Source of the DNA: JAEXOD01 sp043805435
GTDB lineage: Bacteria; Bacteroidota; Ignavibacteria; Ignavibacteriales; Melioribacteraceae
Assembly (NCBI GenBank): GCA_043805435.1
Contig: JAZDHY010000063.1
Location: 1-64,000 of the forward strand
Length of the DNA: 64,000 nt
Direction: 5' to 3'
The position numbers and the translations under genes are program-made. Below are positions 36,837 to 46,436 of the stretch, one piece after another (within the stretch, counting starts at the first letter, position 1; the number at the start of each line of letters is the position of its first letter). The notes beneath the pieces were generated by a model that saw nothing but the letters and a program-made list of their open reading frames with translations, was not told the DNA's origin and did no database searches.

Positions 36837-38480
36837 TTATTGTGTTTTTCGCAAAACTAATGCTAAAATTGATAACATAATTGAAATTAAAACATAAATC
36901 ACATGACAATTAAGAAATAATAATCCATTAGCTAAACCATAATAATTGCGAAAAGGTAATCCGATTAATGGGCCTATAAACCAAATAATTAAGTAAATAA
37001 TTTCAAAAACACCTGATTTTTTACTCCAAACTCCAAGAAACAAAGCTAAAGAGGAAATAAATAAAGCTCCGTTTATCCATGCAAAAACATTATTCCAACT
37101 TCCTTCAATAATAAAACGTAATCCGGGACCCCAACCCGCAATTATTGCGACAAGAAGTCCTGTTATCCATAAAGCGGGTAATTGGTAACAATGCAAATTG
37201 CTGATTGAAAATACTATTTTCCCAGTATTGAATTTAGTCTCTTGATTACCAAGAGCCGACCAAACCGTAAGAGGCCAAAGCCATAATAGAGGGAAAATAT
37301 TTCTTGTACAGATATCATAAGGAACAATAAGACACGCAATATTAAAAACAATTGCAACTGTAAACCACCACCATTTTTGTCTCCTCAAAAGCAATTTAGT
37401 TTCAAAAAATATTATCAAAAATAAATTTTGTTGATTTATTTTTATTAATGTATTGTTAAAAACAAAAGAAGATAATGAAGGTAAAAGTTTGTGATTATAA
37501 CTAATTTTATTTTTTAATAGTAGAAATCTTTTTATCAAGTACTCAACTAAATATTGATTAGTTTTTGTCCTCTTTCTTTTAATATTATAAATATTCTTTT
37601 TCGGGTCAAAACGATCGAACGGGATAACCGCACTTAAAACCAATAGCACAGATAGACAAAACCACATTAATCTTTCCACAATTATATCTAATGTCCATTT
37701 AATCCCTGTCCAACGGAATATTCGAATATCATTTCCAGTAACCGGGACAAACAAATCTGTTTCACCATCTTTTAAGCTAAAACCTTTAGATATTATCTGT
37801 TCCCGAATATCTACAATTGTTCTTGAAAGACCAAAAAAATCGTTATGAGGTTCAAGATCAACTACTGATTGAAAAATGTTTCCCACAAATAATATTATAA
37901 TTGTAACCCAAATAAAAAAGTAAATTGCGTTGCCTAAACCTGAACGTAGAAATGGAATACATTCGAAAAGAATTGAAATAGATGAAACAATGGCTAAAGT
38001 CGGCATTCCAATTAACCAGATTGGTGCAATTAATTCTATAATATTTAAATATTTATCTTCTGCCCGTAAAAGTTGCATTATAAATGCTATTATAGTCAAA
38101 ATCGAAAGAATTATTGTAAACAATATTAGGTTACTAATCCATTTACCAATAATAAATATAACTTTTGATAAAGGCGTGGAGGCTATTATCAGACCTACCC
38201 TTGTACTGTAATCACGCGCAATAGAATTTTTAATAAGATAAAATCCAGCTAACGAAAGAAGTGTAGAGGCAATAATTCCAAATATTGTTCCTACCCATGC
38301 AGAATTGTATAAACCGCGTTGACCACAAAACATAAACGCATTGTATTCTGAATCGGGTGCAGGGACCATTAAATATCCCAAATAAACCGTAATACCAAGT
38401 ACAACAAAAAAACTAATTTGTCTTGTTCGTTCACGCAAATCTGCAAGTATAAGTTGATAGATCGAATTTAGTATTAACAT
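36837..38480 (-). CDS. ABC transporter permease, ABC-2 type
   Basis: A 547-residue protein with about twelve hydrophobic helices in two halves (about 20-320 and 365-547), each like one ABC-2 permease unit, so a single chain may form the whole membrane channel. The first half has a soluble loop (about 215-270, FGLSRTIVDIREQ...VPVTGND). The gene is 16 bases behind its ATPase and surely functions with it. Substrate unknown; ABC-2 exporters of this NatB/BcrB-like kind move peptides, antibiotics, lipids or sodium. The surrounding hydrolase genes suggest a peptide or envelope role, which is inference. Confidence 0.85.
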   Translation of the reverse strand: MLILNSIYQLILADLRERTRQISFFVVLGITVYLGYLMVPAPDSEYNAFMFCGQRGLYNSAWVGTIFGIIASTLLSLAGFYLIKNSIARDYSTRVGLIIASTPLSKVIFIIGKWISNLILFTIILSILTIIAFIMQLLRAEDKYLNIIELIAPIWLIGMPTLAIVSSISILFECIPFLRSGLGNAIYFFIWVTIIILFVGNIFQSVVDLEPHNDFFGLSRTIVDIREQIISKGFSLKDGETDLFVPVTGNDIRIFRWTGIKWTLDIIVERLMWFCLSVLLVLSAVIPFDRFDPKKNIYNIKRKRTKTNQYLVEYLIKRFLLLKNKISYNHKLLPSLSSFVFNNTLIKINQQNLFLIIFFETKLLLRRQKWWWFTVAIVFNIACLIVPYDICTRNIFPLLWLWPLTVWSALGNQETKFNTGKIVFSISNLHCYQLPALWITGLLVAIIAGWGPGLRFIIEGSWNNVFAWINGALFISSLALFLGVWSKKSGVFEIIYLIIWFIGPLIGLPFRNYYGLANGLLFLNCHVIYVLISIMLSILALVLRKTQ

Positions 38481-38496
38481 ATTAGTTAACTATATT

Positions 38497-39375
38497 TTAT
38501 ATATAACTGTTTGATGAAGAAATAAAATACAAATAGGCATCTTCTAAATTTGGAGGTGTTTGGTACGCATTACTTGATGGGGGTAATTCTGACACAACAC
38601 GTATATAAACACCATCACTTTTTCTTGCTGTACTACTAATTAAATATTTTTCACGAAATTGCTGCACTTGATCACTTGTTATTATGCAAAGCCATACTTT
38701 ACCTTCAACCATCTGTAGTAATTTTTCGGGTGTAGTATGTTGAAGCAAACGCCCCCTGCTAATAATCGCAATATCCGTTGCGGTTGCCTCAATGTCGGTA
38801 ACAATATGAGTAGAGAGAATCACAATACGGTTTCCGGATAGATCTGAAAGTAAATTTCTGAAACGAATTCGCTCTTCGGGATCCAGTCCGGCTGTTGGTT
38901 CATCAACAATTAGCAGTTTTGGATCATTGAGTAACGACTGTGCAATGCCAACTCTTTGTTTCATTCCTTCTGAAAAACCTCCAAGTGGCCGATTGCAAAC
39001 ATCAACAAGGTTCACCAATTCTAGCAATTCATAAATTTTATTTTTAGCGTTTCTACCATTTATTCCCTTAAGAGCCGATATATATTGAAGAAATTCAATT
39101 GCGGTTAAGTGTGGATAAATACCGAAATATTGCGGTAAATATCCCAAATCTCTTCTTAACATATTAGGATGAATTGAAACATCATCATCATTCCACATTA
39201 CTACTCCTTCCGATGGTTTTGTAATAGTTGCCAGTATATTCATTAGTGTCGTTTTTCCTGCTCCATTTGGTCCTAATAGACCAATAATACCAGGCTCAAG
39301 CTCTAAAGAGATGTCTTTTATTCCCCATATTTTATCTTTATATTTTTTGCTTACGTTACGGATATTAAGTTTCAT
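38497..39375 (-). CDS. ABC transporter ATP-binding protein
   Basis: The ATPase partner of the downstream permease. It shows Walker A GPNGAGKTT (about 34-42), Q-loop LPQYFGIYPHLT, signature FSEGMKQRVGIAQ, Walker B LLIVDEPTAGLDPEE and switch His in LSTHIV. The C-terminal ~70 residues form a regulatory extension as in BcrA/NatA-type exporters. It lies 268 bases from the serine hydrolase gene upstream, so this pair may have its own promoter in 39376-39643, an AT-rich gap in which I can name no element. Confidence 0.93.
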   Translation of the reverse strand: MKLNIRNVSKKYKDKIWGIKDISLELEPGIIGLLGPNGAGKTTLMNILATITKPSEGVVMWNDDDVSIHPNMLRRDLGYLPQYFGIYPHLTAIEFLQYISALKGINGRNAKNKIYELLELVNLVDVCNRPLGGFSEGMKQRVGIAQSLLNDPKLLIVDEPTAGLDPEERIRFRNLLSDLSGNRIVILSTHIVTDIEATATDIAIISRGRLLQHTTPEKLLQMVEGKVWLCIITSDQVQQFREKYLISSTARKSDGVYIRVVSELPPSSNAYQTPPNLEDAYLYFISSSNSYI

Positions 39376-39643
39376 TTAATATTTTCTGCTATTATTGTAT
39401 TGTTATTTATTGTACACAGAACTAAATCTTTCCCTTTTGGGTTAATAATACATAAATCTATAGTACTGAATGAATACTTGATTTTTCCTGATTTTTACTT
39501 TTATTTTCATTATAGTAATCATTCTTTACAAAAACTTTAACCTAATGTTATTGGTTGGTAAGTTATAGTAAGTTAATAAGCAACTCTATCTTATTTAATT
39601 CTTAAAATAAAGAAACCATAATTAACTAAACATACTAAACTTA

Positions 39644-41083
39644 TTAATTATTTTTCAATATTTTCAATCTTTCTACTGCGTTTTCATTATTTGGATCAAG
39701 CTGAAGAGATTTTTCATAATTTTCAACGGCTAGTTTAACATTACCAACAAGCATATATGCCTCGCCAAGGCTATCGTAAGTGTTAGCACTATTTCTAAAC
39801 AATTTATTATTTATTCTCAAAAAATTAATTGCCATCTCAAGTTCATCATCATTTATTAGAACATAAGCTGCTTCATTTAATATTCTTTCAGTTATTATTT
39901 TGTAATTGTTTTGTTCCAATATGATTTCAATGTTCCTATAGGTTTCCTCAAAACGGCCTTTTTTTGAAACAGAATATATAAATTCCTCCAGTGGCATCTG
40001 CGGCATAGCGTATTCCTTACTTAACAGAACACTTTCAATTTGGTTAAAGATTCGAGCACCTGCATCATAATTTGATAAGACTATTATTGTATATTTTTCT
40101 TCAATATAACGCATAAATACAGAAGTAAAACCAAATTGCCGACCGGAAAGCCCAACAGATAAAGGATAATTATTTCTGTTATATATTTGCCATAAACATC
40201 CCCAAATTTTTGCTTTAGGAAAATAGGATTGAGTAAACATTAAGTTCTTGTGTTTTTCATCAATCAATTTATTTCCATACAAAGCCTGATCAAATAAAAA
40301 CAAATCAAATGCTGTTGTTAATATACCTGTTGCCGAGCTAGGCGGATTTACTTTATAAGTCGTTATTATAAAATCACCTAAAGGTTTTTTAATATATCCC
40401 ACAGCTCTATTTTCTACAATTTCGGTTGAATGTATATAAAAGGTGTTTTTCATTTTTAAAGGTTCAAAAATATTTTTCCTTAAGAATTCGGCATAAGTTA
40501 TCTTCGAAATTTTTTCAATTAATGCACCTAAAACGACTACTCCCGAATTCGAATAAACCATTTCTTGTCCAGGTGTATTGAATTCTAGCTTCTCTTTATA
40601 AATGATTTTAAGAATATCGCTTATCTTTCTTATATTAAACATTTGAGATATATATTCAGGATTATCTTCATAATCTCCCAAACCAGAGCTATGCGTTAAT
40701 AGCTGATAGATTGTTATTTTATCACCAAACGGAAAATCGGGCAAATATTTAATAACAGGATCAGAAATTACAAGTAATCCTCTTTGCGATAACATCATAA
40801 TAGCGGTTGCTGTAAAAGTTTTTGTTATAGAAGCTATGTTAAATTTAGTTTCCAATGTATTTTTTATATGGAAATCTTTATTTGCTTCACCATAAGCTTT
40901 ATTAAATATAATTTCATTTTTTTTTGCAACAAGAACTTGACCTGAAAAAATATCTAAGTCAACAGCTTTATTTAATACACTTTCAATCTTTGAAGTAAGA
41001 TTTCCATCATTGGATTGAGCAAAATTATCTCTAAAGAGAAAAACAAAAGCCATTAAAAGTATTATATAAATATTCGTTCTCAT
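39644..41083 (-). CDS. Exported serine hydrolase, class C beta-lactamase fold, with TPR tail
   Basis: A signal peptide (1-22, NFAQS) precedes a beta-lactamase/penicillin-binding-like domain. The nucleophile motif S85-I-T-K88 and the Y177-S-N179 motif are both present, as is LTHSSGLGDYEDN. The final ~80 residues hold TPR units (YDSLGEAYMLVGNVKLAVEN, then YEKSLQLDPNNENAVERL), a frequent Bacteroidetes fusion. Such enzymes are usually D-aminopeptidases, esterases or peptidoglycan-related rather than true beta-lactamases. It sits between the SGNH hydrolase (221-base gap) and the ABC genes. Confidence 0.88.
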   Translation of the reverse strand: MRTNIYIILLMAFVFLFRDNFAQSNDGNLTSKIESVLNKAVDLDIFSGQVLVAKKNEIIFNKAYGEANKDFHIKNTLETKFNIASITKTFTATAIMMLSQRGLLVISDPVIKYLPDFPFGDKITIYQLLTHSSGLGDYEDNPEYISQMFNIRKISDILKIIYKEKLEFNTPGQEMVYSNSGVVVLGALIEKISKITYAEFLRKNIFEPLKMKNTFYIHSTEIVENRAVGYIKKPLGDFIITTYKVNPPSSATGILTTAFDLFLFDQALYGNKLIDEKHKNLMFTQSYFPKAKIWGCLWQIYNRNNYPLSVGLSGRQFGFTSVFMRYIEEKYTIIVLSNYDAGARIFNQIESVLLSKEYAMPQMPLEEFIYSVSKKGRFEETYRNIEIILEQNNYKIITERILNEAAYVLINDDELEMAINFLRINNKLFRNSANTYDSLGEAYMLVGNVKLAVENYEKSLQLDPNNENAVERLKILKNN

Positions 41084-41304
41084 AAAATTAATTTCCCGAT
41101 TGTTTTTAAGTAGTCCTCAATAGCATTATCTTTTCCGATTAAGAAGGCATAAAAAAATTTCTTTTAATATCTCTTTTTGAAATTGTTCTATTTATTCAGT
41201 AATCAACTGAATTATAATTAACTCAGAATAAGCAAATAACAGGATTTTTATTTCAATTTTCAGAAAACAATTTAGACTGTAAAAGTGATCAATTTTAGCG
41301 CAGA

Positions 41305-42855
41305 CTACTTTCTATCTGCAATAATGTGGTTTCCCATCAGATTTAAGTCTAAGTTATTTCCGGTTTCATTAAAGGTAATAGTAATTTCTCCCGGGTAACG
41401 AATAAAAAATACATTTTTACTCTCCGGAATTAGTTCTGCTTCATTTCCAAAGGCATTCAAAACCATTTTTCCATCTTTTAAATATACCCTCATCTCTTCT
41501 TTTCTATCGGAAAAATAACTTCCTATGTATTTATTTAAAATCTGCGTGGATAATCTAATAGGTTTTTTTTCCTTAAATATCGGTGTTTTTTTTCTCTCAA
41601 TATCGGCATTTTGTATAAGAATTTTTAATATATCACTTTTATCGCGTGCTTGTTTATCACTTAAATAAAGGGCTGTATTACTTAAAGCCAAATTTTGGAT
41701 CGATTTTCCTAAATCAGAGTATAAATCCAGACTGGCACTTATTATTTTATTATTATCAAGATTAATCAAGTTATTAACACTTAATGCACTTCTATAAATA
41801 AAAAGATTTTTACATGCGGCAACAGATTTTGAAGAGAAGGAAAATTGTATCGGTTCCAATTTTTCGTGCAGCATTATTACCGGAATTCCGTCCAAATAAA
41901 CAGCTAATTTTTCCATACAATTAGAGTAAACTAAGGCAACTTGATGTTTGCCGTTTAAGCATTTCTTTTTTGCTATTAATTTATTGTTACGTAAATACTT
42001 GCATTCAATACCATCAAAATTAACTAAAATATTTGTTTTAGTATTTTTTATGTTAATCCGAAAGTCCTTATACTCCTGCATTTCTAAAATAATAGAAAAC
42101 GAATGTAAAATATTATCCGGCACATAATAAAAAGAGTTTATTTTTTCATTTATTCCAATTCTAAGATAATTAGTATCTTCGATACTTGAATGAATATTTT
42201 TTCCTTCAAATATTGCATCAAAGATTGATGGTACAATTGACAAATACATTTCTTCATGTCCATAGTTATCAGGATGATCCCCTTCAAAAGTATGACCATT
42301 TATAAAATGTCCTTCTTCGTCCGAAAATGCTCCTAAAAAATCAATACAAGGATAACCAAATTGTTCCAACCTGGTATTGGCATTTTTGATGGCTTCAAAA
42401 TGTTCTTTATTATAATCATTATTAGCATAACAGTAACCTAATATTGGTTTTATTCCATATTTAATACAACTATCAGTTATAGCCTTAATTCCAGCAATAA
42501 AACCATTAATCACTTCCTCAGATGGAAGGTCGGTTAACCCTTCATTGCTTAACGATAAACTAATGATGGCAATTTCGGGTTTTTTAATTAATAAGTCCTC
42601 CCTTATTCTCTTTAATGCCGAATTTGTATTGTCACCCGGTTTTGAAGAGTTAGTGACTTCCCAACCCTTTGTATTTAAATATCTTTGGAGTCTAAAGGCC
42701 CATCCATTTTGCATATCATATTGTTTTTGATAATTGGTTACCCAGCCTGAGGCCACAGAGGAACCAAAAACAATTATTTTTTTATTTTGTGCACTAATAT
42801 TGCAATTAAATAAAACAAAAAAAATAACCCATATTGTTTTGCAAATATTTTTCAT
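41305..42855 (-). CDS. Exported SGNH/GDSL-type hydrolase with C-terminal sandwich domain
   Basis: A signal peptide (1-22) leads into an SGNH domain: block I as VFGSSVASGW with nucleophile Ser33 (GSS instead of GDS), Gly in KPGDNTNSAL, Asn in SLSNEG, and the His block EGDHPDNYGH near 191-200. The usual acidic residue three positions before the His is Glu here. A concanavalin-like (LamG-type) beta sandwich seems to occupy about 225-375, and a small C-terminal domain (about 430-516) resembles the tail region found in some serine hydrolases (YIGSYFSDRKEEMRVYLKDG). Likely an extracellular esterase or carbohydrate/peptide deacylase; substrate unknown. Confidence 0.75.
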   Translation of the reverse strand: MKNICKTIWVIFFVLFNCNISAQNKKIIVFGSSVASGWVTNYQKQYDMQNGWAFRLQRYLNTKGWEVTNSSKPGDNTNSALKRIREDLLIKKPEIAIISLSLSNEGLTDLPSEEVINGFIAGIKAITDSCIKYGIKPILGYCYANNDYNKEHFEAIKNANTRLEQFGYPCIDFLGAFSDEEGHFINGHTFEGDHPDNYGHEEMYLSIVPSIFDAIFEGKNIHSSIEDTNYLRIGINEKINSFYYVPDNILHSFSIILEMQEYKDFRINIKNTKTNILVNFDGIECKYLRNNKLIAKKKCLNGKHQVALVYSNCMEKLAVYLDGIPVIMLHEKLEPIQFSFSSKSVAACKNLFIYRSALSVNNLINLDNNKIISASLDLYSDLGKSIQNLALSNTALYLSDKQARDKSDILKILIQNADIERKKTPIFKEKKPIRLSTQILNKYIGSYFSDRKEEMRVYLKDGKMVLNAFGNEAELIPESKNVFFIRYPGEITITFNETGNNLDLNLMGNHIIADRK

Positions 42856-42927
42856 TTATTTACCTCTTGGTGAATAATATTGCGGCCATGAATATATAGT
42901 AACCATTATTAATAGCCGCATTGTTTG

Positions 42928-45915
42928 TTATTCTATTATTTTTAATACATTTTGAAATAATTCTCTATTTCCTTTTATTTGATCTTCACTACCGTAAACG
43001 CAATAGTATTTTTGTTCAATCATACTTTTAACAATTTTTTCCATACTTCTAATATCATCTACAGTAGTTGATAAAACTTCATCTCTTTCTTTTTGAATAT
43101 CTTTTGCAGTTGTTTTTTCAATTAAATATTTTAATGCTTTTGTCCCCTCTTGCAATGGTGTAAGAGGTAAATCCATTTTAGCAATTGTACCAATTATATA
43201 TCTTGACATATCAGTATTACTAGCACTAAAACTTTTTATATAGTCAGTAGTTTCTGCATAAGTGGCCAGTGTATTCTTTAAGTTTGGGTCTCTATAAGAT
43301 AAAAATAACATATGTCCATTTGGGGAAACACTTCCAAATCCACCATAAGCTCCACCAATAACTCTAAGTCTATTATATAGCCAATCTCTTGATACTATTT
43401 GATTGAATACTCTTAACTTTCCTGTATATTCATATCCAAGTTTTTGAATATTGAATCCTTGTGCAACATACTGCACCTTTGATGCAGTTAAAAATCCTTC
43501 ATTTTTCCTTTCGAGATTAAAGCTCCACACAAATTTATTTGTAGTTCTGAAATTATTTTCCAAATTTAATATTTTATATCCTTCTTCATATTTAGACAAA
43601 TCTGCCTTTGCACAAGTAACAAAAGGAAACAAATTATTTTTATTAAAAATTAAATTTGCCACTTTTTTAATATAACTAATAGTTTCTTCATATTTGGTTT
43701 CAATATTTGTATTCAAATTTGAAATAAACCAATAAAATTCAATACCATTAGTCATCTCATCAAACGCCCCTTCTTTACTGTAATATGATTTTAGACGTCT
43801 CATAGTATACCCAAAACCATTCGATTTAATATCTTCTTCATATCGTGATTGAAGCCGACTTAATAAATACTTAATCCTTTCTTTGTCCTCAAATTTTGTA
43901 TTATTAATAATTTCGTTATTAAGCTCAAACATATTTACCGTTTTATCATTAATACACTTTGAAGAGACAACATACATCGGAATTAGATTATTATCATCCC
44001 TATTTTCAATAAACATTGAAGTATATGTATTAAATCCACCGGTATTAATATTTAAAACTTTCTCTAATTCAGCATACGAATAATTTTTTGTGTCTAAATT
44101 TCCTAATAATTCAGTAAGCAATACAGCATAGGGAATTAAATCTTGTGGAATTACCCGTAAATCAAAAAACAATTGCGAATAAATGACGTTATTAGTAAAA
44201 GTTTCGTAAAATGCAGTTTTTATAGAATTTTGGATAATATTTTTCGCTTCAAAATATTCAGCCTTTTTGTTGATATCTTTTAAATCAAGCAATGGAATAG
44301 TTGCCAAAGCTTCTTGAGTATCTTCTTCTTTTTGATATGCAATTAAGGTGTTATTTTCTTTAATTAGTAAGTCTATTTGTTCCTGAGATAGCGTTTCTTT
44401 ATAAGATTTGAGTTCGTTTTGTGTTTGAATATTTTGTTCAGATTCGAGTCCAGATTTAGGATTTAGAACTAAAAGTAACGCATGATTATTTTCCAACATG
44501 TATTTTTTTATTACCTCTTCAAGGTATCCTTTATTAATAGACTCTTTTAATTCATTTATAACCCCTTCATACTCGAGATTGCAAAATGGATTGTTATCAT
44601 ATAACCAACCTGTCATTGCAATATTTGCAAATGTAAAACCTCGTTGAGGATTTGCTAACTCCCTAATTTGGAAAATGAATCGATTTAAAACACCTTGGAC
44701 TGCTTTTTTATCTATTCCATTTTTAACTACATCGTTCAAAACATTATATACTATTTCTTTAAACTTTTGGTCGTCATTAGGATTTGCCCCCTGGACAATG
44801 ATGCCAAAGATGTTTTGCAATAGATGTGACACGTCACCACTTACATCCATGCCAATCTTAGCTTCCGATAATGCTTTGCGAATAGGAGCTGATTCTTGTG
44901 CAACTAATACATCGGATAATAAATATAAAGCGAATACTAATTTTTGATCATTACCATGTCCTGCAACAAAATTTAGTGTTAGAAAAGATTGGTTTTCGGT
45001 TGAACTGCCTTCAACAGTTGAATAAACAGCAGATACTTCTTTCATTTTAGAAAATGATTTTTGTAACGGGAACTCAATTTTGGAATTTGAAAGCGAATAA
45101 TTATCAAGATACTTTTCATTCATGAATTTTAATTCCTTATCTAAATCTGCGTCCCCATATAAGCAAATGAAACTATTTGAAGGCTGGTAATATTTGCGAT
45201 GATAATTTTTGAACTCCTCGACTGTTAATTTGGGGATTGCTGAAGGATACCCCCCTGCAGAAAAACGGTAAAGGTTATCAGGAAATAAATTTTTGTTAAT
45301 TTGATAATACAATTCTCTATTTGGATCAGAATAGGCACCTTTCATTTCATTATAAACAACTCCCTTATAAACAATCGGTTCATCTTTATTAGTTAATTCA
45401 TAATGCCAGCCTTCCTGTTTAAGAATTCGGGGATCATTATAAAACAATGGATTAAAAACTGCGTCAAGATATACATCCATCAAATTAAAATAATCTTTGT
45501 CATTCATACTTGCAATTGGGTAAATTGTGTGATCGTTACCGGTGAAGGCATTGATAAAAGTATTAAGCGAACCTTTGGATAATACATCAAAAGGGCTTTT
45601 AACCGGAAATTTTTTTGAACCATTTAAAACAGAGTGTTCCATTATATGAGGAGTACCGGCATCCGATTCTGGATCTGTTTTAAACCCAATCATAAATGTT
45701 TTATTTGCATCAGGTGCTGCAATTTTTAACAAACTAGCACCGCTTTTGGAATGTTCAAATAAATAACATTCTCCATTTACTTCTTTAACGTTTTTTTTCT
45801 GCATTAATTTGAATCCATGATACGTTTTCCCAATTTCATAGGATTGAGCAAACAACATAGCGTTGATTGTAAATAATAGAAAGATAATTAATGTGTTTCT
45901 TTTAATAATTTTCAT
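42928..45915 (-). CDS. Exported M16C (presequence-protease-like) metallopeptidase
   Basis: A large insulinase-family peptidase, numbered here from the in-frame ATG at 45921: signal peptide to about 26 (AMLFAQS), inverted zinc motif H92-I-M-E95-H96, distal Glu192 in YNEMKGAYSDP, and four M16 domains over about 970 residues as in PreP/Cym1. The C-terminal half has the substrate-chamber RY-type motif NRLRVIGGAYGGFG. It would degrade peptides outside the cytoplasm. The ATG at 45915 is chosen because it has the better spacing from the upstream GAG. The gene is 34 bases from the 141-residue gene upstream, in one unit with the M61 peptidase. Confidence 0.9.
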   Translation of the reverse strand: MKIIKRNTLIIFLLFTINAMLFAQSYEIGKTYHGFKLMQKKNVKEVNGECYLFEHSKSGASLLKIAAPDANKTFMIGFKTDPESDAGTPHIMEHSVLNGSKKFPVKSPFDVLSKGSLNTFINAFTGNDHTIYPIASMNDKDYFNLMDVYLDAVFNPLFYNDPRILKQEGWHYELTNKDEPIVYKGVVYNEMKGAYSDPNRELYYQINKNLFPDNLYRFSAGGYPSAIPKLTVEEFKNYHRKYYQPSNSFICLYGDADLDKELKFMNEKYLDNYSLSNSKIEFPLQKSFSKMKEVSAVYSTVEGSSTENQSFLTLNFVAGHGNDQKLVFALYLLSDVLVAQESAPIRKALSEAKIGMDVSGDVSHLLQNIFGIIVQGANPNDDQKFKEIVYNVLNDVVKNGIDKKAVQGVLNRFIFQIRELANPQRGFTFANIAMTGWLYDNNPFCNLEYEGVINELKESINKGYLEEVIKKYMLENNHALLLVLNPKSGLESEQNIQTQNELKSYKETLSQEQIDLLIKENNTLIAYQKEEDTQEALATIPLLDLKDINKKAEYFEAKNIIQNSIKTAFYETFTNNVIYSQLFFDLRVIPQDLIPYAVLLTELLGNLDTKNYSYAELEKVLNINTGGFNTYTSMFIENRDDNNLIPMYVVSSKCINDKTVNMFELNNEIINNTKFEDKERIKYLLSRLQSRYEEDIKSNGFGYTMRRLKSYYSKEGAFDEMTNGIEFYWFISNLNTNIETKYEETISYIKKVANLIFNKNNLFPFVTCAKADLSKYEEGYKILNLENNFRTTNKFVWSFNLERKNEGFLTASKVQYVAQGFNIQKLGYEYTGKLRVFNQIVSRDWLYNRLRVIGGAYGGFGSVSPNGHMLFLSYRDPNLKNTLATYAETTDYIKSFSASNTDMSRYIIGTIAKMDLPLTPLQEGTKALKYLIEKTTAKDIQKERDEVLSTTVDDIRSMEKIVKSMIEQKYYCVYGSEDQIKGNRELFQNVLKIIE

Positions 45916-45949
45916 AAACATCTCGTAAATTAATTGTTTAATTTGTAAA

Positions 45950-46375
45950 TTAAGTTAATAATGGAACTATGTTTCTTATGTTAAAATACATTTGACCCAA
46001 AATAGTATTTCCTTCTGTAGCAATACTTCCTCCAAAAAATCTGTCCCGACTATTAAATTTAGTTTGACTAGTGATACTGTTTTGACTATTTGTTCCAAGT
46101 GGAGGAGTTTCAGAAATTACAACACACAATTTATCACTATTGAGTTTGATGTAATAAATTATTAAAGACCATGACCCAATCAATCCATTTGTGGTTGATT
46201 CGTCTTTGTGTTTATTGCCCGCAAGCTGGAAGATGATTAAATTCATTTCAAATATTTTATTGTTTATAACAGCAGAACGGTTGTAAAAAAAAGGGATTTT
46301 CACGTCTCCTCCATTGCCTATGGCAATTATTGACGAAATAAACAGTATTTTCTCTTTTATCAATAAATAATTCAT
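45950..46375 (-). CDS. Small protein of unknown function in the peptidase block
   Basis: I do not recognise this 141-residue product. It begins MNYLLIKEKILFISSIIAIG, a weak signal-like start, has a central strand-rich part (GLIGSWSLIIYYIKLNSDKL) and ends IRNIVPLLT. No ribosome binding site is obvious. It lies 61 bases after the M61 gene and 34 bases before the M16 gene, in the same direction, which is the main argument that it is expressed. It could be a small exported substrate, inhibitor or remnant. Confidence 0.45.
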   Translation of the reverse strand: MNYLLIKEKILFISSIIAIGNGGDVKIPFFYNRSAVINNKIFEMNLIIFQLAGNKHKDESTTNGLIGSWSLIIYYIKLNSDKLCVVISETPPLGTNSQNSITSQTKFNSRDRFFGGSIATEGNTILGQMYFNIRNIVPLLT

Positions 46376-46436
46376 TTGTGCTATTAATTAATGTGGTTAT
46401 TAGCATCTTCAATTGTAAAGACCAAAAATATTCTTT

